Of a stretch of 5,695 bases of DNA, positions 1 to 5,216 are shown in pieces. The stretch is from contig JADFRV010000147.1 of the NCBI GenBank assembly GCA_022561095.1, positions 1-5,695 of the forward strand, in the 5' to 3' direction. How positions within the stretch are numbered: the stretch's first letter is position 1; each line of letters opens with the position of its first letter. The stretch comes from Chloroflexota bacterium. GTDB lineage: Bacteria > Chloroflexota > Dehalococcoidia > SM23-28-2 > RBG-16-64-32. A program made the position numbers and the translations under genes. The notes under the pieces are model-generated. The model did no database searches and was not told where the DNA came from. It saw nothing but the letters and a program-made list of their open reading frames with translations.

Positions 1-360
1 AGGCCGCTCCTCTATCTCCATCTCCGCCGAGCCGGGACCGGCGCCGCGGATGTTGCCGGAGAAGGCGTCCACTAGCAGGTCCTGGCCGGCGCCGTACAGC
101 TTCAGCTTTTTGGCCAGCTCCGTACCCTTCGTGAACGTGTCCCAGCACAGCTTGTGGATCTCTTCGCTGTCCTCCCCCCGCTCATGGGTCATGATCAGGA
201 ACATATCGTCCCCGCAGTGGCTGACGTGATGATCGACGAGGAGGCCGCTCTGCTTCGCCTTCTCCATCTCCTCGCGGCCGAGATCCAGGATCTCCGGGTG
301 AGATTCCGAGTGGCCCACGAAGCCGCCGATGTCCGCCTTGATCACGCTGATGGTAACCAC
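1..360 (-). CDS. Fructose-1,6-bisphosphate aldolase/phosphatase (class V FBPase), N-terminal part, cut by window edge
   Basis: This is the first 120 codons of the archaeal-type bifunctional enzyme that joins dihydroxyacetone phosphate and glyceraldehyde 3-phosphate and then removes the 1-phosphate, giving fructose 6-phosphate for gluconeogenesis in the cytoplasm. The protein begins VVTISVIKADIGG and continues with VGHSESHPE (15-23), HCGDDMFLIMTH (48-59), YGAGQDLLVDAFSGN (89-103) and GPGSAEMEIEER (108-119), all hallmark blocks of the family. The metal and phosphate ligands expected in this part are present: Asp10, His17, Asp51, Asp52 and Gln93. The Schiff-base lysine, near residue 230 in archaeal homologues, lies outside the window; full family length is roughly 360-400 aa. 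The GTG start at 360 is chosen because GGAGGTGA lies just upstream and the family begins at this point. An ATG at 364 is in another frame. The gene has its own promoter, so it is probably not cotranscribed with the upstream gene. Confidence 0.95.
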   Translation of the reverse strand, partial: MVTISVIKADIGGFVGHSESHPEILDLGREEMEKAKQSGLLVDHHVSHCGDDMFLIMTHERGEDSEEIHKLCWDTFTKGTELAKKLKLYGAGQDLLVDAFSGNIRGAGPGSAEMEIEERP

Positions 361-364
361 GCAT

Positions 365-372
365 TCACCTCC
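365..372 (-). promoter_or_regulatory. Strong Shine-Dalgarno of the FBP aldolase/phosphatase gene
   Basis: On the minus strand GGAGGTGA precedes the GTG start at 360. The GGAGGT core ends at 367, leaving a 6-nt spacer. This decides the GTG start over the out-of-frame ATG at 364, which overlaps the Shine-Dalgarno spacer and would give an unrelated Arg/Gly-rich peptide. Confidence 0.85.
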
Positions 373-375
373 GCT

Positions 376-471
376 GTGTTGGGATATCGCTTAGAACCAG
401 GAACCGAGAGCCGTCCTCGTGCCCGCAGCCATAGACGCTACTGCGACACGATATAGACGGATCGCCAACAC
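376..471 (-). promoter_or_regulatory. Candidate structured 5' leader of the FBP aldolase/phosphatase gene
   Basis: Two nested helices can form in the leader on the minus strand. The outer helix pairs GTGTTGGcGAT (471-461, one bulged C) with ATCCCAACAC (385-376), which ends 3 nt before the Shine-Dalgarno. The inner helix pairs TCGTG-t-CGCAG (451-441) with CTGCG-gg-CACGA (428-417), two perfect 5-bp stems around a small internal loop. A short third hairpin is possible between 416 and 392 but is weak. The layout resembles a translational riboswitch or leader switch, but I recognise no known class. The predicted transcription start (about 466-469) trims a few bases from the outer helix. A stem of this size can occur by chance. 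Confidence 0.35.
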
Positions 472-474
472 GAC

Positions 475-503
475 ATCTTACGGGGGCCGCCCCAGGGTGT
501 CAA
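475..503 (-). promoter_or_regulatory. Sigma-70-type promoter of the FBP aldolase/phosphatase gene
   Basis: On the minus strand a perfect -35 box TTGACA (503-498) is followed by a 17-bp GC-rich spacer and the -10 box TAAGAT (480-475), which matches the TATAAT consensus at 4 of 6 positions. Transcription would start near 466-469, giving a leader of about 108 nt before the GTG at 360. The perfect -35 box, optimal spacing and position immediately after a hairpin that could end the upstream gene make this convincing. Confidence 0.7.
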
Positions 504-506
504 GGA

Positions 507-530
507 GAGGCCCGTACACCCAGGCGCCTC
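507..530 (-). terminator. Terminator-like hairpin after the DUF1122-like gene
   Basis: On the minus strand GAGGCgCC pairs with GGGCCTC: 7 bp with one bulged G around a 9-nt loop. It lies about 80 bp past the stop of the 612-1358 gene and directly before the -35 box of the next gene. The run after the stem (TCCTTGAC) is not a good U-tract, so termination may be inefficient or factor-dependent. The arms also contain the palindrome AGGCGCCT. Confidence 0.4.
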
Positions 531-611
531 GCCCAATCACGCCTTAATGGGTGAAGAGGCAAGCGGAAATGCGATCTCAGCTGTGGACTTAGCACCTCGT
601 ATCCTCGTTTC

Positions 612-1358
612 CTACTCCTTCGCCAGCGCCTCCAGCACCGACTCCGCCAGCCGGCGCGCCGTCCGCCCGTACTCGCCGTGCTGCGGGCTCTCCGGCTTCG
701 CCAGAATCTGCTGGACCTGCCGCCGCAGCGCCTCCGTCCTCTCCCTCGCCAGCCCCTCGTTCAGCGGCTTGAACCCCTGCAGCTTGCGCGGCCCCTCGCG
801 GCCCCCCTCGGAGATGTACCAGTCGCGGAAGGAGCGGCAGCCCACCCGAAACAGGAGATAGCCAAGCGGCGAGGCCACCGGCGGATAGTCCAGCCCCAGG
901 ATGCGCTCGCTCTCCTTCTGGACGGGCGAATCGTACTCCACCATCAGGTGACCGCCGGCGGGCACCAGCGTGGACAGCGCCCGGAACAGCTCCTCCTCCA
1001 ACCCCGCCACTCGCAGGTCCGCCGGCTCGCCCTGGAAGCTGAGCGCGGGCTCGTAGCGGACGACCTCGAACCAGTTGTATCCGGGGTAGGGCCCCGAGTT
1101 GTGCAGGCCGAACGCTACCGGCTCCTCGCTCATGCGCCCCTCGGAATCGACGAGGAACAGCTGAAGGTAGCGCGAGCCCACGTTGTTCTTGGGCCCCAGC
1201 AGGGCGAGAAGCCGGTACGGACCCAGCGAGAGGCCCTGCAGCCGGCCCAGCGGATGCTCCTCCTCTCCTGCGAGGGCCCAGATGCGGGAGAGCAGCGCCT
1301 CCAGGCGGCGCTTGTCCTGGGGATGGCTGGGCAAAGGTGGCTCCGGCACGAGTCTCAT
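612..1358 (-). CDS. Conserved protein of unknown function, DUF1122-like
   Basis: This is a complete 248-aa protein of unknown function. From memory of the family it resembles DUF1122, a mainly archaeal family; I could not search to confirm this. The conserved-looking core includes NNVGSRYLQLFLVDSEGRMS (58-77), NSGPYPGYNWFEVVRY (87-102), PAGGHLMVEYDSP (133-145), YPPVASPLGYLLFRVG (158-173), FRDWYISEGGREG (177-189) and KLQGFKP (192-198). The C-terminal 50 residues are charged and helical-looking, with many Arg, Glu, Leu and Ala. There is no signal peptide, no convincing membrane span and no recognisable catalytic motif. The reading frame is open to 1517, but that longer form would run into folC. 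The ATG at 1358 is preferred because conserved-looking sequence begins only near residue 15. No Shine-Dalgarno precedes it. A GTG at 1349 is an alternative if the gene is leaderless. It is divergent from folC. Confidence 0.8.
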   Translation of the reverse strand: MRLVPEPPLPSHPQDKRRLEALLSRIWALAGEEEHPLGRLQGLSLGPYRLLALLGPKNNVGSRYLQLFLVDSEGRMSEEPVAFGLHNSGPYPGYNWFEVVRYEPALSFQGEPADLRVAGLEEELFRALSTLVPAGGHLMVEYDSPVQKESERILGLDYPPVASPLGYLLFRVGCRSFRDWYISEGGREGPRKLQGFKPLNEGLARERTEALRRQVQQILAKPESPQHGEYGRTARRLAESVLEALAKE

Positions 1359-1362
1359 TATA
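1357..1362 (-). promoter_or_regulatory. TATAAT box on the minus strand at the start of the DUF1122-like gene
   Basis: A perfect TATAAT reads leftward at 1362-1357 and overlaps the ATG at 1358. No -35 box is visible at 16-18 bp. If it is a real -10 element, transcription would begin about 7 nt later, exactly at the in-frame GTG at 1349, giving a leaderless mRNA and a protein of 245 aa. Another possible leftward -10 (TATAGC, 1403-1398) would give a leader of about 35 nt to the ATG, but it too lacks a -35. Confidence 0.35.
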
Positions 1363-1400
1363 GGGGCGAGCGCCTGGAGACAGCACGCCCCTTCAGTGCT
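1363..1400. repeat. Dyad symmetries in the divergent promoter region, candidate operator
   Basis: GGGGCG (1363-1368) and CGCCCC (1386-1391) form a perfect 6-bp inverted repeat with a 17-bp spacer. It is flanked by ATTATA on the left and TATAAT on the right. A second inverted repeat, AGCAC (1382-1386) and GTGCT (1396-1400), sits between the -35 and -10 boxes of folC. A regulator bound here could affect both directions. The arms are short and the region is GC-rich, so chance is possible. Confidence 0.3.
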
Positions 1401-1405
1401 ATAAT
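1377..1405 (+). promoter_or_regulatory. Sigma-70-type promoter of folC and the downstream genes
   Basis: A perfect TATAAT (1400-1405) lies 17 bp after GAGACA (1377-1382), which matches TTGACA at its last four bases. Transcription would start near 1412, leaving a short leader of about 34 nt before the folC ATG at 1446. That leader holds a pyrimidine tract (1424-1438) where a Shine-Dalgarno would normally lie. Confidence 0.65.
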
Positions 1406-1445
1406 CGCGCCGCCGTAGCCACGCTTTTCCCTCCCCCCAAAAGCC

Positions 1446-2774
1446 ATGAACTATCGCCAGTCCATCGATTACCTCCTCTCCTTCGCCGACTTCGAGCGCA
1501 GCGGCCGCTTCCAGCACCGCCCTGACGTCCAGCCGGTGCTGGCGCTCCTACACCGCCTGGGCGATCCCCATCTGGGCCGCCGCACCGTCCACATCGCCGG
1601 TAGCAAAGGCAAGGGGAGCGTGGCGGCTATGTTGGAGAGCATCCTCCGCGCCGCAAAGCTGCGTACCGGCCTGTTCACCAGCCCCCATCTTCACAGCTAC
1701 ACTGAGCGCATCCGCATCGACGGCGAACCGATCGGCGAGGACGAGTGGGCCCGCCTGACGGCCGTCCTCCGCGAGGCGGTACAGGCTGACGACCCCCCGC
1801 CCGACGGACGTCGCCTGGTGACCTTCGACCTGCTGACCGCGCTCGCCTTCCTCGCCTTCCGTGAGCGCGACCTGGACTGTCAGGTACTCGAGGTCGGCCT
1901 CGGCGGCCGCGTGGATAGCACCAACGTGTTCGAAGCCAAGGACGTGTGCGCCGTGACCGCCATAGGCCGGGAGCACACCGAGCTCCTCGGCGATACCGTG
2001 GCGGAGATAGCCGCCGAGAAGGCGGCCATCGTCAGGACTGGCGCCACCGCCGTCATCGCGCCCCAGCGCCACGCGATAGCGCGGGAGGTCATCCGACAGG
2101 CCGCTGCGGACACCTCCTGCCCGATCGTGGATGTGGCCGGGAGCTACTCCTGGCGCCGGATCGCCCACGACCTGGACGGCCAGGCGTTCCGGCTAAACGG
2201 GCCTCGCGGCGCCCTCAGCCTGCGGCTACCGCTCCTGGGCCGGCACCAGTTGGAGAACGCCGCTACCGCCGTGGCCTGCGCCGACGCGCTGACGCAGCGC
2301 GGCCTCCCCATTCCCGATGGAGCGATCCAGCACGGGCTCGCACACGTATCCTGGCCTGGACGTATGGAGGTACTGCGTCGGAAGCCCCTGGTGGTAGCCG
2401 ATAGCGCTCACAGCCGCGATTCCGCGCGACGCCTTCGCGAAACCTTGACGGATTACTTTTCCTGCCAGAGCGCGTTCCTGATAGTAGGCATGTCCGCGGA
2501 CAAAGACGTGACCGGCTTGGCCCAGGAGCTATCGCCCATTGCGCGCCGAGTAACGGCTGTCCGGACCGGCCACCCGCGGGCGATGCCACCGCAACAGGTG
2601 GCAGCCGCGTTTCGCGAAGCCGGCGCCGAGGCCGAAGCGGAGAATGAAGTGTCCAAAACGCTGGAAAAGGTGCTGGCGACAGCGGCGGGCGAAGAGGTAA
2701 TATGTCTCACGGGCTCGCTGTTCGTAGCGGCTGAGGGGCGGGCCTACCTCCGGGAAATTGCGGCAACGGCTTAG
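1446..2774 (+). CDS. folC: Folylpolyglutamate synthase / dihydrofolate synthase
   Basis: FolC is a cytoplasmic Mur-ligase-type enzyme that uses ATP to add glutamate to dihydropteroate and/or to reduced folates, trapping them in the cell. The 442-aa protein has the normal length. Visible are the P-loop GSKGKGS (52-58), TSPHLHSYTERIRI (78-91), EVGLGGRVDSTN (149-160), IGREHTELLGDT (173-184), the EKAAI segment with the expected carbamylated Lys192, LGRHQLENAATA (264-275), WPGRMEV (303-309) and LTGSLFVAAEGR (421-432). The usual DGAHN of the C-terminal domain reads DSAHS (319-323); the His is kept. The start MNYRQSIDYLLSF fits the family, although no Shine-Dalgarno precedes it. Whether it performs one or both reactions cannot be told from sequence alone. 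It is the first gene of a probable operon, 25 bp before fabF. Confidence 0.95.
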   Translation: MNYRQSIDYLLSFADFERSGRFQHRPDVQPVLALLHRLGDPHLGRRTVHIAGSKGKGSVAAMLESILRAAKLRTGLFTSPHLHSYTERIRIDGEPIGEDEWARLTAVLREAVQADDPPPDGRRLVTFDLLTALAFLAFRERDLDCQVLEVGLGGRVDSTNVFEAKDVCAVTAIGREHTELLGDTVAEIAAEKAAIVRTGATAVIAPQRHAIAREVIRQAAADTSCPIVDVAGSYSWRRIAHDLDGQAFRLNGPRGALSLRLPLLGRHQLENAATAVACADALTQRGLPIPDGAIQHGLAHVSWPGRMEVLRRKPLVVADSAHSRDSARRLRETLTDYFSCQSAFLIVGMSADKDVTGLAQELSPIARRVTAVRTGHPRAMPPQQVAAAFREAGAEAEAENEVSKTLEKVLATAAGEEVICLTGSLFVAAEGRAYLREIAATA

Positions 2775-2786
2775 AGACAAGCGGCT

Positions 2787-2792
2787 GGGAGG
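2787..2792 (+). promoter_or_regulatory. Shine-Dalgarno that fixes the fabF start
   Basis: GGGAGG lies 7 nt before the ATG at 2800, in the short gap after the folC stop. It selects this ATG over the in-frame ATG at 2758, which lies inside folC and would add 14 mostly basic residues not seen in the family. Confidence 0.85.
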
Positions 2793-2799
2793 CACCCGC

Positions 2800-4056
2800 A
2801 TGGCAAGTAGGAACGGCACTCGCGTAGTTATTACGGGTATGGGGGCGATAACGCCCCTGGGCAACTCCGTCTCAGAGTTCTGGCAAGCCTGCGTTGAGGG
2901 CAAATCGGGCATCGACTATGTGACCCAGTTCGACGCCACCGGCTACCCTTCCCGCATCGCCGGCGAAGTGAAGGGCTTCGACCCGCAGGACTATATGGAC
3001 CGCCGCGAGGCCCGTCGCATGTCCCGTTTCAGCCAGTTCGCGGTCGCCGCCGGCCACCAGGCGCTGCAAGCCGCCGAGCTGGATCTGCGGCGCGAAGAAG
3101 ACCCCGGTAGGGTCGGCGTCATCCTGGGTAACGGTATCGGCGGCCTGCCCAACATCGAGGAGGCCGTTAACACCATCCGCGAAAAGGGCGGCATGCGCAT
3201 AGACCCCTTCTTCATGCCCAAGATGCTGCCCAACATGGCCGCAGCGCAGCTCAGCATGACGCTGGGCGCCAAGGGCTACTCCAACACCGTTATCACCGCC
3301 TGCGCCGCCGGCACCCAGGCCATGGGCGACTCCCTGGACCTGATCCGTTCCGGCCGCGCCGACGTCGTTCTCACCGGCGGCAGCGAGGCGGCGCTGTGCG
3401 AGCTCGGCCTATCCGGGTTCGCCGTCATGCGCGCCCTCTCCACACGAAACGACGAGCCGCAGAAGGCGAGCCGGCCCTTCGACCGTGATAGAGACGGCTT
3501 CGTAGCCGCCGAGGGGGCCGCCATCTTCGTGTTCGAGGAGCTGGAGCGCGCCCGCCGTCGCAACGCCCCGATCATCGCTGAGATCGCGGGCTACGGCGCC
3601 TGCAGCGACGCCCATCACGTCGTCGCCCCCTGCGCCGACGGTGAAGGCGCCACCCGCGCGATGACCTGGGCCATGGAGGACGCCGGCGTTACGCCGGAGG
3701 AGATAGACTACATCAGCGCTCACGGCACCTCCACCAAACTGAACGACAGCTCAGAGACGTTCGCCATCAAGAAGGCGTTCGGGGAGCAGGCTTACCGCGT
3801 ACCTATCAGCGCCACCAAGTCCATGATCGGCCACCCCTTCGGCGCCGCCGGCGCCCTGGAGTCCGTCGCCTGCCTGGAGTCCATGCGACACGGTATCATC
3901 CATCCCACTATCAACTACGAGCACCCCGATCCCGAATGCGACCTTGACTACGTCCCCAATGAGGCCCGCCGCGCCGACATCCGCGTGGCCCTCAAGAACA
4001 GCTTCGGGTTCGGCGGCCAGAACGCCTGCCTCCTGTTCAAGCGCCTCGAAGACTGA
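2800..4056 (+). CDS. fabF: Beta-ketoacyl-[acyl-carrier-protein] synthase II
   Basis: FabF condenses malonyl-ACP with a growing acyl-ACP in type II fatty acid synthesis in the cytoplasm. The 418-aa protein has the usual length and full thiolase fold. It starts with RVVITGMGAITPLGN (8-22) and carries the nucleophile Cys168 in TACAAGT, His308 in SAHGTSTKLND, Lys340 and His345 in ATKSMIGHPFGAAGA, and the gating Phe404 in NSFGFGGQN. These correspond to Cys163, His303, Lys335, His340 and Phe400 of E. coli FabF. KAS III is excluded because it uses a Cys-His-Asn triad; KAS I (FabB) is less likely but shares the triad. No acpP, fabG or fabD is adjacent, so this copy is separated from a typical fab cluster. 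It lies 25 bp after folC and 51 bp before galE, so it is probably transcribed from the folC promoter. Confidence 0.95.
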   Translation: MASRNGTRVVITGMGAITPLGNSVSEFWQACVEGKSGIDYVTQFDATGYPSRIAGEVKGFDPQDYMDRREARRMSRFSQFAVAAGHQALQAAELDLRREEDPGRVGVILGNGIGGLPNIEEAVNTIREKGGMRIDPFFMPKMLPNMAAAQLSMTLGAKGYSNTVITACAAGTQAMGDSLDLIRSGRADVVLTGGSEAALCELGLSGFAVMRALSTRNDEPQKASRPFDRDRDGFVAAEGAAIFVFEELERARRRNAPIIAEIAGYGACSDAHHVVAPCADGEGATRAMTWAMEDAGVTPEEIDYISAHGTSTKLNDSSETFAIKKAFGEQAYRVPISATKSMIGHPFGAAGALESVACLESMRHGIIHPTINYEHPDPECDLDYVPNEARRADIRVALKNSFGFGGQNACLLFKRLED

Positions 4057-4077
4057 TCCCGGCCTCATGTTCCGTGA

Positions 4078-4097
4078 CCCTATACGCGGAGATAGGG
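4078..4097 (+). promoter_or_regulatory. Small hairpin covering the weak galE ribosome binding site
   Basis: CCCTAT (4078-4083) and ATAGGG (4092-4097) are a perfect 6-bp inverted repeat with an 8-nt loop in the fabF-galE gap. The right arm overlaps AGGGG (4094-4098), the best Shine-Dalgarno candidate for the GTG at 4108 (9-nt spacer). Pairing would hide that site, so the hairpin could damp galE translation or act as a weak attenuator. It has no U-tract. Confidence 0.3.
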
Positions 4098-4107
4098 GCG
4101 ACAGTAG

Positions 4108-5088
4108 GTGAAAGTCCTGGTCGTTGGCGGCGCCGGATATATCGGTAGCGTCACCGTCGACCAACTCCTCCAGGCCGAGCACGACGTCACCGTCCTCGAC
4201 AGCCTCGTCGCCGGCCACCGCGAGGCCGTCAACCGCGAGGCGGAGCTGGTGGTAAGCGACGCGCGCGACGAGGAGGCGCTGGGCCGCCTCATGGCCTCTC
4301 GCTCATTCGATGCCGTCGTTTACTACGGCGGTTACATTCAGGCCGGCGAGTCCGTCCTCAACCCTGGCCGCTATTTCGCCAACAACGTCGGCGGCTGCAC
4401 CGCCCTCCTCAACGCCATGGTCGCATACGGCGTTGGCCGTTTCGTGTTCAGCTCCAGCGCCGCCGTCTACGGCCAGCCGGACTCAGTGCCCATAACTGAA
4501 GATGCGCCCGCTCGGCCCGTCAACCCCTACGGCGAAAGTAAGCTGATGGTAGAACGGATGCTGCCCTGGTACGAGCAGAGCGGCGGCATCCGCTACGCCT
4601 CGCTTCGCTACTTCAACGCCGCCGGCGCTACAGACCTGCGCGGCGAAGACCACCGGCCGGAGACTCACCTCATCCCCATCGTCCTCCAGGCCGCTCTGGG
4701 GCAGCGCGAAGCCGTCCCCTTGTACGGAACCGACTACCCTACCCCGGACGGCACCTGTATTCGCGACTACATCCACGTCTCGGACCTGGCCAGCGCCCAC
4801 ATCCTGGCCCTGGAGTCCGCCTCAGACGGAGACAGCGGCGTCTACAACCTAGGCAGCGGCGCCGGCTTCTCCAACCGAGAGGTCATCGAGACCGCTGGCA
4901 AGGTGATAGGAAAGCCGATCACCGTCAGAGAGGAGCCGCGGAGGCCTGGCGACCCAGCGCAGCTCGTCGCCTCTAACGAGAAAGCCAAACAGGAGCTGGG
5001 CTGGCTGCCCGCGGTTACCAGCCTTGAAGCCATCGTCGATAGCGCCTGGCGCTGGTACCAGTCCCACCCCAAGGGCTATACCTCCTGA
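4108..5088 (+). CDS. galE: UDP-glucose 4-epimerase
   Basis: GalE interconverts UDP-glucose and UDP-galactose using bound NAD, supplying galactosyl units for cell-surface glycans or the Leloir pathway. The 326-aa protein is an extended short-chain dehydrogenase of normal length. It has the Rossmann motif GGAGYIGS (7-14), the NAD-contact region around GES (80-82), the catalytic set Ser115-117, Tyr121 and YxxxK (Tyr141, Lys145), FNAAGA (169-174), TPDGTCIRDYIHVSDL (212-227), RRPGD (278-282) and a C-terminal HPKGY like that of E. coli GalE. The GTG start is forced, because an in-frame TAG sits directly before it. By alignment from memory, Leu286 falls at the E. coli Tyr299 gate, so UDP-GlcNAc/UDP-GalNAc might also be accepted. 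The NAD-site stretch YYGGYIQ (72-78) is unusual compared with the common HFAG or HFAA. It is the last gene of the folC-fabF-galE run. Confidence 0.92.
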   Translation: MKVLVVGGAGYIGSVTVDQLLQAEHDVTVLDSLVAGHREAVNREAELVVSDARDEEALGRLMASRSFDAVVYYGGYIQAGESVLNPGRYFANNVGGCTALLNAMVAYGVGRFVFSSSAAVYGQPDSVPITEDAPARPVNPYGESKLMVERMLPWYEQSGGIRYASLRYFNAAGATDLRGEDHRPETHLIPIVLQAALGQREAVPLYGTDYPTPDGTCIRDYIHVSDLASAHILALESASDGDSGVYNLGSGAGFSNREVIETAGKVIGKPITVREEPRRPGDPAQLVASNEKAKQELGWLPAVTSLEAIVDSAWRWYQSHPKGYTS

Positions 5089-5095
5089 GTTGCCC

Positions 5096-5129
5096 CAGGG
5101 TAGCCCCGACACGCTCCCACGCTACCCTG
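5096..5129 (+). terminator. Terminator-like hairpin after galE
   Basis: CAGGGTAGC (5096-5104) and GCTACCCTG (5121-5129) form a perfect 9-bp stem with a 16-nt loop, starting 7 nt past the galE stop. No U-tract follows (TCCCAAGC), so it may be a Rho-assisted terminator or a 3'-end-protecting hairpin rather than a classical intrinsic terminator. Confidence 0.55.
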
Positions 5130-5186
5130 TCCCAAGCCCCTCCCCCACCAGCTAGAGCAGCCGCCGTTCCATGTTGGCCGCAGCCT

Positions 5187-5216
5187 GTGACAAGGCCTTG
5201 CTGTCCCTGCTATGCG
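5187..5216 (+). promoter_or_regulatory. Weak candidate promoter of the CAP-domain gene
   Basis: GTGACA (5187-5192, 5 of 6 to TTGACA) is followed after 18 bp by TATGCG (5211-5216), which matches only the first three bases of TATAAT. Transcription would start near 5223. The rest of the 5089-5260 gap holds the galE hairpin and a C-rich stretch (5131-5150) with no other recognisable signal. Confidence 0.25.

Noticed and set aside
182..364. Minus-strand ATG frame of 60 codons using the same Shine-Dalgarno as the FBPase gene
   Set aside because: It is out of frame with the clearly recognised FBP aldolase/phosphatase and gives an Arg/Gly-rich peptide. The GTG at 360 has the better spacing and family match.
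589..1386. Minus-strand open frame of 265 codons overlapping the DUF1122-like gene in another frame
   Set aside because: The product is a Gly/Ala/Pro/Arg-rich composition artefact typical of a shifted frame in GC-rich DNA.
678..1418. Plus-strand open frame of 246 codons opposite the DUF1122-like gene
   Set aside because: Its product is rich in Arg, Gln and Leu without family-like motifs, while the minus-strand frame has strongly patterned conserved blocks. It is a high-GC shadow.
1359..1517. N-terminal extension of the DUF1122-like protein to an ATG at 1517
   Set aside because: It would overlap the folC coding region and the folC promoter on the opposite strand, and the added 53 residues look like antisense of FolC.
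1548..2168. Minus-strand open frame of 206 codons within folC
   Set aside because: It lies opposite a full-length, motif-complete FolC and has no promoter or ribosome binding site of its own.
2758..2799. Earlier in-frame ATG for fabF inside folC
   Set aside because: The extension is not part of the family, and GGGAGG at ideal spacing marks the ATG at 2800.
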